A stretch of DNA of 56,490 bases from Ruminococcaceae bacterium UBA1417. Lineage in GTDB: Bacteria > Bacillota > Clostridia > Oscillospirales > Acutalibacteraceae. Position numbers and translations under genes: made by a program. Numbering within the stretch: the stretch's first letter is position 1; every line of letters begins with the position of its first letter. Positions 34,021 to 43,141 of the stretch are shown piece by piece. Location: NCBI GenBank assembly GCA_002305575.1, contig DBPP01000016.1, positions 1-56,490 on the forward strand. The letters are read 5' to 3'. The notes beneath the pieces were generated by a model. It saw only the letters and a list, made by a program, of their open reading frames with translations. It made no database searches and was not told the origin of the DNA.

Positions 34021-35132
34021 ACAAAATTGAACTGCGCGACGTCGTCAAGACGTATGACGGCAAAAAGAACATCTTGGAAGGCATCAGCCTCGACGTGCGC
34101 GAAGGCGAATTTTTCATCCTCGTCGGCCCGTCCGGCTGCGGCAAAAGCACGCTGCTGCGCATCATTGCCGGCCTCGAGAAAATTTCCTCCGGCGCGCTGA
34201 TGATTGACGGTAAAATTGCGAACGAAATGCCGCCCAAGGACCGCAACCTCTCGATGGTTTTTCAGAACTACGCGCTTTACCCGCACATGACGGTGCGCGA
34301 CAATATCCTTTTTGGCCTTGACGTGCGCAAGGTCCCGAAGGCGGAGCAGAAGGAACGTCTGGCGGAAGCGGCGGAAATGCTCGGCCTCACCGAGTACCTC
34401 AGCCGCAAGCCGCGCGAGCTCTCCGGCGGCCAGCGCCAGCGCGTGGCCCTCGCCCGCAGCGTGTGCAGCCACGCCCCCATCTGCCTGATGGATGAGCCGC
34501 TTTCAAACCTCGACGCCAAGCTGCGCGGCCACATGCGCACCGAGATCCGCCGTATTCAGCGCCAGCTCGGCCTGACCGTCATCTACGTCACGCACGATCA
34601 GGTGGAGGCCATGACGATGGGTGACCGCATTCTGGTGCTGCACGACGGCAAAGTACAGCAGACCGGCACGCCGCTCGAGCTGTACAACACGCCGGCCAAC
34701 ACCTTTGTAGCCGGGTTCATCGGCTCGCCGCAGATGAATCTCGCCGAGGCGGAACTGCTCGGCGACACGCTCGTGCTCAACCATTCCCTGGCGGTTCCGC
34801 TCACCGACGCGGAACGGCGAAATCTGCCGGAGGGAAGCCACTGGAAAATCGGCGTGCGCCCCGAGCAGATTGAATTTGCCGCGCCGGACAACCGCGCAGC
34901 TTCCACCGTCACGCTGTGCAGCACGGAGATGATGGGCAATGAGACGCAGATCCTCTTCTCAGTTGGCGCGCATACCTTCACAGCGCGCTGGCAGGGGCAG
35001 TACCTGCTGGAGAACGGGCGCGCCATCCACGTGCAGCTCTCGCCCGACACCTTCCATTTCTTCGACGATGAAACCGGCGCACTGCTTCGCGCCGCCCTGA
35101 CGATCAAGGGCAGCGACATGCAGTCGGCCTGA
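34017..35132 (+). CDS. ABC importer ATPase (UgpC/MsmX-like)
   Basis: 371 aa. Walker A GPSGCGKST, Q-loop FQNYALYPH, signature LSGGQRQR, Walker B CLMDEPLSNLDA and the H-loop THDQVEAM. The C-terminal TOBE/MOI regulatory domain (from ~residue 235) is typical of carbohydrate-type ATPases. It is the only sugar-importer ATPase in the window, so it may also drive the two LplB/LplC systems, as MsmX does in Bacillus (inference). ATG 34017 overlaps the upstream stop. Confidence 0.9.
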   Translation: MNKIELRDVVKTYDGKKNILEGISLDVREGEFFILVGPSGCGKSTLLRIIAGLEKISSGALMIDGKIANEMPPKDRNLSMVFQNYALYPHMTVRDNILFGLDVRKVPKAEQKERLAEAAEMLGLTEYLSRKPRELSGGQRQRVALARSVCSHAPICLMDEPLSNLDAKLRGHMRTEIRRIQRQLGLTVIYVTHDQVEAMTMGDRILVLHDGKVQQTGTPLELYNTPANTFVAGFIGSPQMNLAEAELLGDTLVLNHSLAVPLTDAERRNLPEGSHWKIGVRPEQIEFAAPDNRAASTVTLCSTEMMGNETQILFSVGAHTFTARWQGQYLLENGRAIHVQLSPDTFHFFDDETGALLRAALTIKGSDMQSA

Positions 35133-35145
35133 GGAGGAAAACGCC

Positions 35146-36066
35146 ATGGAATACGTACACGCACCACTCCATACCGTAGAGGCGGCACCGGCCGTTCAAA
35201 AAAAGCGCCTGCCGCTGTGGATCATTTATCTGCTCCCCTCGATGCTGATTTTTCTGATCTTCACGTTTTACCCGTTCGTCAAAACACTGGTCACAAGCTT
35301 TTTTGCCACGACAAATACCGGCGCGCTGACACAGTTCATCGATATCCAGAACTATGTCACACTCTTTACCGACCCGAAATACCTGCAAAACCTCGGCAAT
35401 ACGTTTCTGTATTTGCTGCTGACCGTTCCGCTGACGGTGATCTTTGCCCTGCTGCTCGCGGTGCTCTCGTGCAGCAACCTGCCGGGCATGGGCATTTTCC
35501 GCACAATCTTTTCCTCCACCATGGGCATTTCTGTCGCGGCGGGCTCCGTGTTCTGGAACCTGCTCTTTCACCCGACGGCCGGCCTTCTGAACCACATCGT
35601 CACAGCCTTCGGCAGCAAGCCCGTCGGCTGGCTGACTGACGCCAACTGCGCGTTGCTCTCCGTTTCCGCGGTGTCAATCTGGATGAACCTCGGCTTTTCT
35701 TACCTCGTGTTGATGGGCGGCCTCAAGAACATCGACGACGCGCACTATGAAAGCGTCGAAATTGTCGGCGGCGGCTTCTTCTACCGCCTGTTCAAGGTCA
35801 CCATCCCGCTGATCTCCCCTTCGCTGTTTTTTGTCTTCACGACGGCGCTGATCGGCGCGTTCCAATCCTTTGGCCTCATCGACATGCTCACGGCCGGCGG
35901 ACCGAACAACAGCACCAATCTGCTCGTATATCGCCTGTATAAGGACGCGTTCGTCAACTTCCGCATCGGCTCAGCCTCGGCGCAGGGCGTGGTGCTCTTC
36001 CTTCTGATCCTGCTCGTCTCGCAGTTGCAGACAAAGCTGACCGAAAGGCTGGTGACGTATCAATGA
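35146..36066 (+). CDS. ABC sugar/glycerophosphate importer permease (UgpA/MalF-like)
   Basis: 306 aa with six membrane helices after a short cytosolic N-terminus. The EAA-type loop YESVEIVGGGFFYRLFKVTI is present near residue 205-225, with Glu-Ala-Ala weakened to ESVEI. Start ATG has GAGGAGG upstream. The stop overlaps the next permease start by ATGA. Confidence 0.88.
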   Translation: MEYVHAPLHTVEAAPAVQKKRLPLWIIYLLPSMLIFLIFTFYPFVKTLVTSFFATTNTGALTQFIDIQNYVTLFTDPKYLQNLGNTFLYLLLTVPLTVIFALLLAVLSCSNLPGMGIFRTIFSSTMGISVAAGSVFWNLLFHPTAGLLNHIVTAFGSKPVGWLTDANCALLSVSAVSIWMNLGFSYLVLMGGLKNIDDAHYESVEIVGGGFFYRLFKVTIPLISPSLFFVFTTALIGAFQSFGLIDMLTAGGPNNSTNLLVYRLYKDAFVNFRIGSASAQGVVLFLLILLVSQLQTKLTERLVTYQ

Positions 36067-36875
36067 GAAAGGCCCAGATCTCCATCACCTACATCATCCT
36101 GACGGTCGCCGCCGTTCTGGTGTGTTTCCCGATCCTGTTCTCGATCTGCCTGAGCTTCTCGGACCTGAACGACATTTTGCAGGGCAACTACATTCCCTCC
36201 AAGCTCGATTTCACAAATTACATCCATGCATTTCAGACACAGCCGCTCCTGCGGTACATGATCAACTCCGCAATCACCGGTGTGCTCTCCACGACGCTTC
36301 AAATCACCTTTGCACTGCTCGCGGCCTACGCGATCGTATTTATCCCGTTCCGAGGCAAGAAAATCATCTTCCTCATCATGATGGCGACGATGATGATCCC
36401 CGGCGAGGTGCTTGTGATCTCCAATTTCCAGACGATCCGCGCGTGGAACCTGCTCAACACCTTCCCCGGTCTGATTTTGCCGGGCGTCGCCTCCACATTC
36501 GGCATCTTCCTGTTCCGCCAGAACATGATGCAGATCCCGCTGGAGCTCAAGGAGGCTTCCACCGTTGCCGGTGTCTCCGATTTTGGATTTTTTATCCGCG
36601 TTGTCGCGCCGATGGTGAAGAACACCGTCGTCACGCTTGCCATCTACTTTTTCCTCGTCAGCTGGAATTCCTACCTCTGGCCGCTGCTCTCCACCACGGA
36701 GGACACGGTGCGCACCGTACAGATCGGCCTGCGCCAGCTCAAGAATACCGAAGCCGTCAGCGATTACGGCATGATGGCCGCCGGCGCGATGATTACATCG
36801 CTCCCCACATTGCTTTTAATCTTCTTCGGTCAGAAACGCCTGCAGGAAGGCATGACCAAAGGGGCATTAAAATAA
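36063..36875 (+). CDS. ABC sugar/glycerophosphate importer permease (UgpE/MalG-like)
   Basis: 270 aa, six helices. EAA loop LKEASTVAGVSDFGFFIRVV and C-terminus LQEGMTKGALK, the MalG/UgpE ending. Translationally coupled to the permease before it. Substrate cannot be read off; the neighbouring phosphohydrolase favours a phosphate ester over a neutral sugar. Confidence 0.88.
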   Translation: MRKAQISITYIILTVAAVLVCFPILFSICLSFSDLNDILQGNYIPSKLDFTNYIHAFQTQPLLRYMINSAITGVLSTTLQITFALLAAYAIVFIPFRGKKIIFLIMMATMMIPGEVLVISNFQTIRAWNLLNTFPGLILPGVASTFGIFLFRQNMMQIPLELKEASTVAGVSDFGFFIRVVAPMVKNTVVTLAIYFFLVSWNSYLWPLLSTTEDTVRTVQIGLRQLKNTEAVSDYGMMAAGAMITSLPTLLLIFFGQKRLQEGMTKGALK

Positions 36876-36924
36876 GTTGTGTCTGAAACAATCGGACACG
36901 CTCCAAAATGAAAGGATGAAAAAA

Positions 36925-38325
36925 ATGAAAAATCGTGTAAGAAAGACCGCGCTGCGCGTTATGGCCTGCGCAGCCGCCGCCATGCTCGCACTCACCGGCT
37001 GCGCCAGCAGCACGGACGGCAGCTCGGCTGCCAACACTTCCGGCAGCAGCACACAGAGCAACACCGCTGCGGAGAACGGCTCCAGTGCGGACAACACCGC
37101 GGGCAATAAAATCCAGATTTCCTTCTGGCATTCGATGAGCGGCGCCAACCAGGAGGTGCTCGACAGCATTGTGGCGGACTTCAACGCCAGCCAGGACCAG
37201 TATGAGGTCGTAGCCGAAAACCAGGGTTCCTACGACGAATCGACCGGTAAATTCTTCAGCATGGCCAACGGCGACGGCTCCGCCGACATCATCCAGATCG
37301 GCGAACAGAACCTGCAGTCGATGGTGGATTCCGGCATGGTGCAGTCCGTTTCCGCCCTGATTGAAAAATACGATTTCGACGACAGCGACCTGCTCGAGCA
37401 GGCGGTAAACTTCTACACCGTGGACGGCACACTCTACGTGATGCCCTTCAACTGCTCTTCTCCGGTCGTGTACTACAACGCACAGCTTTTCAAGGATGCG
37501 GGCTATGAAGAATTCCCCACGACCTTCGAGGGCATCACCGAAGCCGCTGAGAAAATTGCCGAAAGCGGCAGCAGCGTGATGCCGGTCGGCATGTATGCCT
37601 ACGGCTACGCGCTCGACCAGATGGTCACAAACATGGGCGGCTATATCATCAACAACGAAAACGGCCGCAGCGACCGCGCCACGGAGGTCACTTATCAGGA
37701 GCAGATCACCACGATTTACAACTGGATCAAAGATCTGCAGGACAAGGGGCTTCTGCTCAACTACGGCTCCGACGGCACGAACACGCTGAGCGGCTTCACG
37801 CAGCAGCAGATCGGCATGTACATCGCTTCCTCCGCCGGCGCACGCAACGTCATCGATACCTGTGATTTTGAAGTCGGCATCGCCATGCTGCCGGTTCCGG
37901 AAGGCACCGAGGCGCAGGGCGTTTATGCGGGCGGCGGCGCGCTGTGTGTCGCAGCCGGCATCGACGAAGCCACGGAAGCCGGCGTTATGGAATTCTTCCA
38001 GTATGTGACTTCCCCGGAGGTACAGGCCACCTGGGCGGCCGGCACAGGTTACTACCCGATCTGCAACGGCGCCTATGAGACCGAATCGATGCTTGCCACC
38101 TACGAGGAATACCCGCAGCTCAAGGTTTCCGCCGATCAGCTTTTGAACTCGAAGGTCAACTCCATCACGGCCGGCCCGCTGCTCTCCCAGCTTCCGCAGC
38201 TGCGGACGGATCTGGTCGCGGCGCTGGAATCCGTCTTTAACGGCGGCGACGTGGACGCAGCGGTCGAAGAGGCCGTGCGCAGCACAAACGCGGCCATTGA
38301 AAGCGCCAACCAGGGCGTCGCTTAA
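36925..38325 (+). CDS. Extracellular solute-binding lipoprotein (UgpB/MalE-like)
   Basis: 466 aa. Signal peptide with lipobox LTGC (Cys ~ residue 24), then a Ser/Thr/Asn/Gly linker of ~35 residues. The mature domain reads IQISFWHSMSGANQEVLDSI, the opening strand of UgpB-like binding proteins, and ends with EVQATWAAGTGYYPI, also typical of them. Start 36925 is 9 bases from AAAGG; ATG 36916 abuts the ribosome site. Last gene of the operon, closed by a strong terminator. Confidence 0.9.
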   Translation: MKNRVRKTALRVMACAAAAMLALTGCASSTDGSSAANTSGSSTQSNTAAENGSSADNTAGNKIQISFWHSMSGANQEVLDSIVADFNASQDQYEVVAENQGSYDESTGKFFSMANGDGSADIIQIGEQNLQSMVDSGMVQSVSALIEKYDFDDSDLLEQAVNFYTVDGTLYVMPFNCSSPVVYYNAQLFKDAGYEEFPTTFEGITEAAEKIAESGSSVMPVGMYAYGYALDQMVTNMGGYIINNENGRSDRATEVTYQEQITTIYNWIKDLQDKGLLLNYGSDGTNTLSGFTQQQIGMYIASSAGARNVIDTCDFEVGIAMLPVPEGTEAQGVYAGGGALCVAAGIDEATEAGVMEFFQYVTSPEVQATWAAGTGYYPICNGAYETESMLATYEEYPQLKVSADQLLNSKVNSITAGPLLSQLPQLRTDLVAALESVFNGGDVDAAVEEAVRSTNAAIESANQGVA

Positions 38326-38358
38326 AATCGCGTACAAGTTTTCCTTTCAACCTAAACA

Positions 38359-38398
38359 GGGAGAGGACATCCGCTCGGGATGTCCTCTCCCCTTTTTT
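38359..38398 (+). terminator. Strong intrinsic terminator of the importer operon
   Basis: A 14-bp perfect stem (gggagaggacatcc / ggatgtcctctccc) followed by CTTTTTT. Confidence 0.92.
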
Positions 38399-38401
38399 CC
38401 G

Positions 38402-39238
38402 TCAGAGCCGCGCCATAAACGCCTGCGGCGTAAGGCCGGTCTGTGCTTTGAACGCCTTGTAAAACGTCGAGTAATCCGAAAAACCGCATGCGCGCCCCGC
38501 CTCCGCCGCTGTAGCGCCCTCGCGGAGCATCCGGCGGGCGTGCGTGATGCGCAGCGCCATCAGATAGGCGTAGACCGTCGCGTTCGTGTACGCCTTAAAA
38601 TGGCGGTTCAAGTACGATTTGCTGATAAAAAAGCGAGCCGCCAGATCGTCGAGCCGCAACGGCTCGCGGAAGTGCTCGGTCAGATAGCGGATCACCTGCG
38701 GAATCACGGCGGTCTCCGCGCGCGCCTGCGTTTTCAACTGGCCGTACGCCTCCGCAGCATTCAGCAGATAGAGGCGGATGGCCGACGCGGTGAACGCCGC
38801 AGCCGTGCCGCGCCGGTGCATCGCCACAATTCGCCGAAACAAAGCGGACATGAAAATGAGGTCATCCCCGCGCAGGGGTACGCAGTAACCGTTCTGCCCG
38901 ACGCCGCGCAACGCCGTTTGCAGCGCCCCGTCCGCGCTGTCGATGCGCGCGAGGTAGTCGAGATCCACCCAAAGCACCATGCGCTCATACGCCGCGCGCT
39001 CGTTGGCGATGACCGGCCGGTGCATCCGGTCCGGCGGGATGATCAGCAAATCGCCCGGACACAGGTCGTACGCCTGGTCTTCGATGTAATACGTCACGCT
39101 GCCGTCGAGAAACAGATACAGCTCGAGAAAATCGTGCGCGTGAAATTCAATCGTCCGAAAATACGGGTCCCGGTTGTGGTGCGCCTCAAAGTCTTCTTCG
39201 AGCATCACCTGGGTTTTATCTTCTCTGCGGCCCTCCAT
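38402..39238 (-). CDS. AraC-family regulator with cupin sensor
   Basis: 278 aa. An N-terminal cupin (FHAHDFLELYLFLDGSVTYY, residues ~30-50, then LCPGDLLIIPP) senses a ligand. The C-terminal ~100 residues hold two HTH motifs (LRLDDLAARFFISKSYLNRH and AGRACGFSDYSTFYKAFKAQ). Start 39238 is set by AAAGGGGG; the frame is open earlier. It is transcribed from a promoter overlapped by a 27-bp sequence that recurs upstream of uxaC. Convergent with the importer operon. Confidence 0.88.
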   Translation of the reverse strand: MEGRREDKTQVMLEEDFEAHHNRDPYFRTIEFHAHDFLELYLFLDGSVTYYIEDQAYDLCPGDLLIIPPDRMHRPVIANERAAYERMVLWVDLDYLARIDSADGALQTALRGVGQNGYCVPLRGDDLIFMSALFRRIVAMHRRGTAAAFTASAIRLYLLNAAEAYGQLKTQARAETAVIPQVIRYLTEHFREPLRLDDLAARFFISKSYLNRHFKAYTNATVYAYLMALRITHARRMLREGATAAEAGRACGFSDYSTFYKAFKAQTGLTPQAFMARL

Positions 39239-39259
39239 ATGCGCGCCCCCTTTGGGGAG

Positions 39260-39288
39260 AGCATAGCATAAAATGAATCGATTTGCAA
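39260..39288 (-). promoter_or_regulatory. Promoter of the AraC-type gene
   Basis: Minus strand TTGCAA (39288-39283) and TATGCT (39265-39260), spacer 17 bp. The spacer and the -35 box lie within the 27-bp repeat. Confidence 0.65.
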
Positions 39289-39293
39289 TGTAT
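39267..39293. repeat. 27-bp repeat, copy A
   Basis: The sequence from cataaaatgaatcgatt to gcaatgtat is identical to 49539-49565, in the same orientation. It contains the palindrome AATCGATT. Candidate operator of a regulator shared by the two loci. Confidence 0.75.
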
Positions 39294-39467
39294 CCGGCGT
39301 CATGCTTTTCAAACGCCTTCGTTCGATACCCGCAGGGAAGATTCCGCATTCCTTGGCTTCACGCTTCTCCGGCTCTGGCCGAATCAACCGGAACGCCGCC
39401 CGTGTCCAAGTTCGCCGCATGGTGCCGGCTTCCTCTCCGCGCCGGCGCTGTCCATACTTTGGCCCGC

Positions 39468-39968
39468 TCACATGAAGCGCGCAATCTCCGCGATTTCCTT
39501 TCTTTTTCTCGCCGCCGGGTGCTCGTCCGCATAGCCCAGCGGCATCAGAACAACCGGGTTTTCATTCTCATCCGCGTCGAGCGCTTTCCGCATTTTATCG
39601 GGATCAAAATGCGCCATCCAGCACGTGCCCAAGCCCTGCTCCTGCGCTTCCAGCATTGCGAAGGACATGGCGATCGACACGTCCACCGTGTCGCTGTTGT
39701 GCTTGTTTGTCATGCACTCATGCGTCGTACCGCACCCCACCAGAATCACCGGGACACGGTACAGCCAGGGGAATATGCCCGCTGCATCCGCGACCCGCTG
39801 GATGCGCTCGCGGTCGCGCACGACATAAAACACCCAGCCCTGCCGGTTCAGCGCCGAAGGCGCCAGGCGAATCGCTTCCAGAATTTTCTGAATTTTATCT
39901 TCCTCCACAGCCGTTTCCTTGTACTTTCGAATGCTGCGGCGCTTCACAATCAGGTCCATCAATTCCAT
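39468..39968 (-). CDS. Nitroreductase-family FMN protein
   Basis: 166 aa. RRSIRKYKETAVEEDKI and LEAIRLAPSALNRQGW form the FMN-binding N-terminus of small nitroreductases. The C-terminal motif GLGTCWMAHFD is standard. Probably an NAD(P)H-dependent flavin oxidoreductase; substrate unknown. Last gene of the nine-gene minus operon (30 bp after the pseudo-SDR). Confidence 0.83.
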   Translation of the reverse strand: MELMDLIVKRRSIRKYKETAVEEDKIQKILEAIRLAPSALNRQGWVFYVVRDRERIQRVADAAGIFPWLYRVPVILVGCGTTHECMTNKHNSDTVDVSIAMSFAMLEAQEQGLGTCWMAHFDPDKMRKALDADENENPVVLMPLGYADEHPAARKRKEIAEIARFM

Positions 39969-39997
39969 TTTACTTTTCTCTCCCTTTCTCCATTGTT

Positions 39998-40582
39998 CTA
40001 CCAGGGGATTTCACAGGAAAACGCATCGCGCAAAACCAGTCGGTTTTCGTCGGAATGCTTCGGGTCCTCTGGCTCGTAGCTGCGGTCGCGGGTAAAATAC
40101 TCGGCGGCGTACCGATAGTCGCCGTCCGCACAGTACATGCGCATCGTATAGCCCTGCGGCCGCAGTTCATTGAACAGCAGGCTGGCAAACATATGCACAG
40201 CCGCCAGCACGATCCTTTTTCCGCTTTTTCCCGTTTCTCGGCACATCTGATTGCTGCCGTCGCGGCTGGTAAGAAAGGCGATTCTTTTCTGTTCCCCTTT
40301 TTGCAGCAGCGGCAGAAGGTCATGGACAACCTGAACGGTCCCGAGGGCATACCGCTCATATTCTCCGAGCAGGGCGTCATACGCCGCTTCGTCGGGCGCT
40401 CCGGCAGTTTCGGGCGAGGCATCCCATTCCAGCCCGCAAACCAGCAGATCCAGCTTGCCCGCACGCCAGACGCAGTCTTTTTGGTCGTTTGTATACACCG
40501 CATACCCTTTGGCGGAAAGATCCCGGGATATACGCGCTGTTCCTTCAGGGAAAACCCCCGTGATATACGCTATTTTACACAT
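39998..40582 (-). CDS. Degenerate SDR paralogue (probable pseudoenzyme)
   Basis: 194 aa, same fold as the SDR just upstream: VVHDLLPLLQKGEQKRIAFL and LLFNELRPQGYTMRMY mirror VRHMLPLMQTGEKRLCFI and LLFNRLQPQGYRFRLY in that protein. The cofactor loop TGADRGLG has become TGVFPEGT, and the catalytic GYCMSK aligns with GKRIVL, so Tyr and Lys are gone. It cannot act as a normal SDR. Start 40582 with GGAGG 5 bases upstream, 11 bp after the partner's stop. A structural or regulatory partner of the active SDR is likely. Confidence 0.7.
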   Translation of the reverse strand: MCKIAYITGVFPEGTARISRDLSAKGYAVYTNDQKDCVWRAGKLDLLVCGLEWDASPETAGAPDEAAYDALLGEYERYALGTVQVVHDLLPLLQKGEQKRIAFLTSRDGSNQMCRETGKSGKRIVLAAVHMFASLLFNELRPQGYTMRMYCADGDYRYAAEYFTRDRSYEPEDPKHSDENRLVLRDAFSCEIPW

Positions 40583-40593
40583 AAGCTCCTCCA

Positions 40594-41304
40594 TCAAAAC
40601 GGCCAGGCCTGGTTGTAGCAGTCCAGCATAACCAACCGGTCTTCCCAATCGCGGTCTTCCAAAAACTGCGAGACGGCAACCCGTGCCGATTCCTCCGCTT
40701 CAATCTTGCCGACCGTGCTCTTCTTTCCCGACATATACGTGCGCATCCAGCCCGGATGATACAGGCGAAACCGGTACCCCTGCGGCTGCAACCGGTTAAA
40801 AAGCAGACGTATGCCCATATTCAGCGCCGTTTTCGACATACAATAGCCGGAAAAACCATTTCGTGCGCAAACACTGATGGACCCCGCTTCCGAAGAGATG
40901 AAGCAGAGCCGCTTTTCCCCTGTCTGCATCAGCGGCAGCATATGCCGCACCATCTGCATGGTGCCGAGGCAATTGACGCGAAAGGCGTCGAGGCTTCTGG
41001 AAAGGTCCATCTCCCCGCCTATAGCGCCCTCCCCACGGGCGGTGATACCCGCATTGTTGATCAGAATATCCACGACGTCCGTGCAGTTCCGTATTTCCTC
41101 CGCCGCCTTCGCCAGCGATTCGGGATTCCCGACATCCAGAGCAATCAATTGCAGCGCATCCGGATATTGGAGACGGAGCCGGTCGAGCTCCGGCCATTCC
41201 GGCATAAACTGGCCCGCAAAGACGCGATACCCTTTTTCCAGAAATTCCCTGCAAAGCGCCAGACCGAGACCCCGGTCCGCGCCCGTAATGACAACGGTTT
41301 TCAT
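40594..41304 (-). CDS. Short-chain dehydrogenase/reductase
   Basis: 236 aa with complete catalytic set: TGADRGLG cofactor loop, INNAGI, Ser in FISSEAGS and Tyr/Lys in GYCMSKTALN. NAD(P)-dependent oxidoreductase for an alcohol or sugar-derived substrate. ATG 41304 overlaps the ThuA gene stop by 4 bases. The next gene downstream is its degenerate twin. Confidence 0.86.
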   Translation of the reverse strand: MKTVVITGADRGLGLALCREFLEKGYRVFAGQFMPEWPELDRLRLQYPDALQLIALDVGNPESLAKAAEEIRNCTDVVDILINNAGITARGEGAIGGEMDLSRSLDAFRVNCLGTMQMVRHMLPLMQTGEKRLCFISSEAGSISVCARNGFSGYCMSKTALNMGIRLLFNRLQPQGYRFRLYHPGWMRTYMSGKKSTVGKIEAEESARVAVSQFLEDRDWEDRLVMLDCYNQAWPF

Positions 41305-41936
41305 ATTTCATATCCTCCGCACCAAAAAATGGCGTTTTTCAGCATGATTTGATATTCCTTATTGCGCCAGACGGGAAGTGTATGCCCAGGCGTCATGACG
41401 CAGACACGCCCTTTGCCCTGCTGCCGAAAATACCCGGCCGGCTGCACCCCAGCCGCGGAACGGCTTTCCAGGAAAATCTCGGCGTCCTGCGCATCAAACC
41501 GGAGAAAATAGTGTTCGTCCTCTCCGGCAAAAGAATGTGCATGCTGCGTTATCGGCGTTTCTTTCGTCACAACATACTGTACCGCGCACTGTTCCGGGTG
41601 ATGGTCGAAGACACACCCGGTCAATTCCCGCAGCAGTGGCGCTGTTTTGGCTGCGGTTGTACCCGCATGCAGCACCAGCAATCCCCCGCCATTTTCAACG
41701 AACGCCACAAAGCGCCGCTGCACCGCCTCGTTCAACCATTCCCCTTCTTTTTCCGCAGAGAACCGGTTGGCTTTGCACAAGCAAACCACGCGATATCCCT
41801 CCAGATCCTCCGGTACAAAGCCGGAAGTATCCCAGCGAAAATCGAACGAGATCGCCTGCTCCTCCAGAGGCTTCAACCCCGCCTCCACGATTGCCCCGCT
41901 GTGGTAAAGGTCATCGCAGAGCACCAGTGTTTTCAT
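41301..41936 (-). CDS. ThuA-domain protein (glutamine-amidotransferase-like fold)
   Basis: 211 aa. ThuA family text: LLVLHAGTTAAK, LTGCVFDHHPEQ, then GRVCVMTPGHTLPVWRN. ThuA proteins accompany trehalose or other disaccharide uptake genes and 3-keto-disaccharide metabolism in several bacteria; enzymatic activity is debated. Start 41936 (GGAGG upstream) lies 26 bp inside the end of the MFS gene. Confidence 0.83.
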   Translation of the reverse strand: MKTLVLCDDLYHSGAIVEAGLKPLEEQAISFDFRWDTSGFVPEDLEGYRVVCLCKANRFSAEKEGEWLNEAVQRRFVAFVENGGGLLVLHAGTTAAKTAPLLRELTGCVFDHHPEQCAVQYVVTKETPITQHAHSFAGEDEHYFLRFDAQDAEIFLESRSAAGVQPAGYFRQQGKGRVCVMTPGHTLPVWRNKEYQIMLKNAIFWCGGYEI

Positions 41937-43128
41937 TTTTCCTCCATCCTTTCTCACAATATTGTTCCGCCAGCATAAAAAGCGCTGTTGCGACCACAAG
42001 GACAGCCATTCCGACGTAATACATCGTCCGGTATCCAAACGTTTCGATGACCCAGCCTGCCACGCTGTTTCCTACAATCCCACTCAATCCGAAATACACG
42101 GCATAAGCGATCGTTTGATACGTTGCCCGGATATTGGGGGGCGCCAGAACATCCAGATAATACAAGGTTCCTATGGTAAACAGCGCATACGACGGACCGT
42201 CAAGGACCGCGATCGCCGCGACCTGCCATGGCTCAGCCACAATCGAATAAAGAAATTGCCAGATCACAAAAAACACAGAAGAACACAGCACGATTGTAAG
42301 CGGCTTCCATCTGGTCAACAGTTTTCGGGAAAGGAACAGAAAAATCCCCTCCGAAACAAACATCACCGCACTCGTATATCCCACCATGTCCTTGCTACCG
42401 CCCAATTGGGTAATCAGCAGTGGATAAAAGGTATAGGCCGCCCGATGAGGAAGCTGCCCGAAGAAAATAAAGGCCAGAAACAGCAGGAACCGCTTGTCCA
42501 GAAAAATACTTTTCAAATTCAGTTTCTTCAGCGGCATGGCGTTTGGAACGCCCGCGCCTGTTCGCACCCGGGACAGAAGCAACCCGATCGCTATCAAAAC
42601 CATCGAAAATACGGGAAGGATGGCCTTGGTCGAATACTGGCAGATCACCAGCCCGGATACAACGCTGCAAACGGCATACCCCAGGCAGCCCCACAGCTTG
42701 AGCTGTCCCACCGCTTCCTCCTTTCCCACTTCTTTCAGGCTTTTCAGGCTCCAGGTATCCAGTAGAGGCCCTTCCGGCGAGGAAAAAAAGCCGTACAAAC
42801 AAAAACAGGCCGCCACAGGAAGAAAACCGCTGCAATAAATCAAGGTCAGAGAAAAAACAGCCTGAAAAACCATGCAGAAGACCAACGTCTTTTTTACAGA
42901 ACCCAATTTGTCTGAAACGATTCCCCAAAATGGCTGGGACAAGACGATAACCAGCGAGTTTGCTCCCGTCACAATGCCTATTTTTTCCGGGGACAACCCG
43001 CTTTCCTGCAAATAAACCGTAACAAACGGGTTGAAAATTGCCCTGGCGGACAAAAAGAGCAAGTAAATTACGGAAAAAGCCGCCATAATTTTTTTCGTAC
43101 GATTCTCCATAAACCCTGTGCTTTCCAC
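41911..43128 (-). CDS. Major facilitator superfamily transporter (PPP/LacY-like group)
   Basis: 405 aa, twelve helices. GIVSDKLGSVKK after helix 2-3 is the MFS loop motif. The N-terminal text NPFVTVYLQESGLSPEKIG matches the MFS_1-like/3-phenylpropionate permease branch. GTG start 43128 with AGGAAG close upstream; ATG 43110 is an alternative. It overlaps the ThuA gene. It gives the operon a secondary transporter besides its ABC importer, perhaps for export or for a breakdown product. Confidence 0.85.
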   Translation of the reverse strand: MESTGFMENRTKKIMAAFSVIYLLFLSARAIFNPFVTVYLQESGLSPEKIGIVTGANSLVIVLSQPFWGIVSDKLGSVKKTLVFCMVFQAVFSLTLIYCSGFLPVAACFCLYGFFSSPEGPLLDTWSLKSLKEVGKEEAVGQLKLWGCLGYAVCSVVSGLVICQYSTKAILPVFSMVLIAIGLLLSRVRTGAGVPNAMPLKKLNLKSIFLDKRFLLFLAFIFFGQLPHRAAYTFYPLLITQLGGSKDMVGYTSAVMFVSEGIFLFLSRKLLTRWKPLTIVLCSSVFFVIWQFLYSIVAEPWQVAAIAVLDGPSYALFTIGTLYYLDVLAPPNIRATYQTIAYAVYFGLSGIVGNSVAGWVIETFGYRTMYYVGMAVLVVATALFMLAEQYCEKGWRKNENTGALR

Positions 43129-43141
43129 CTTTCTTCCTGCG

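Noticed and set aside
36793..38337. 514-codon minus-strand frame over the binding-protein gene
   Set aside because: Antisense to a lipoprotein with signal peptide; translation is shadow text.
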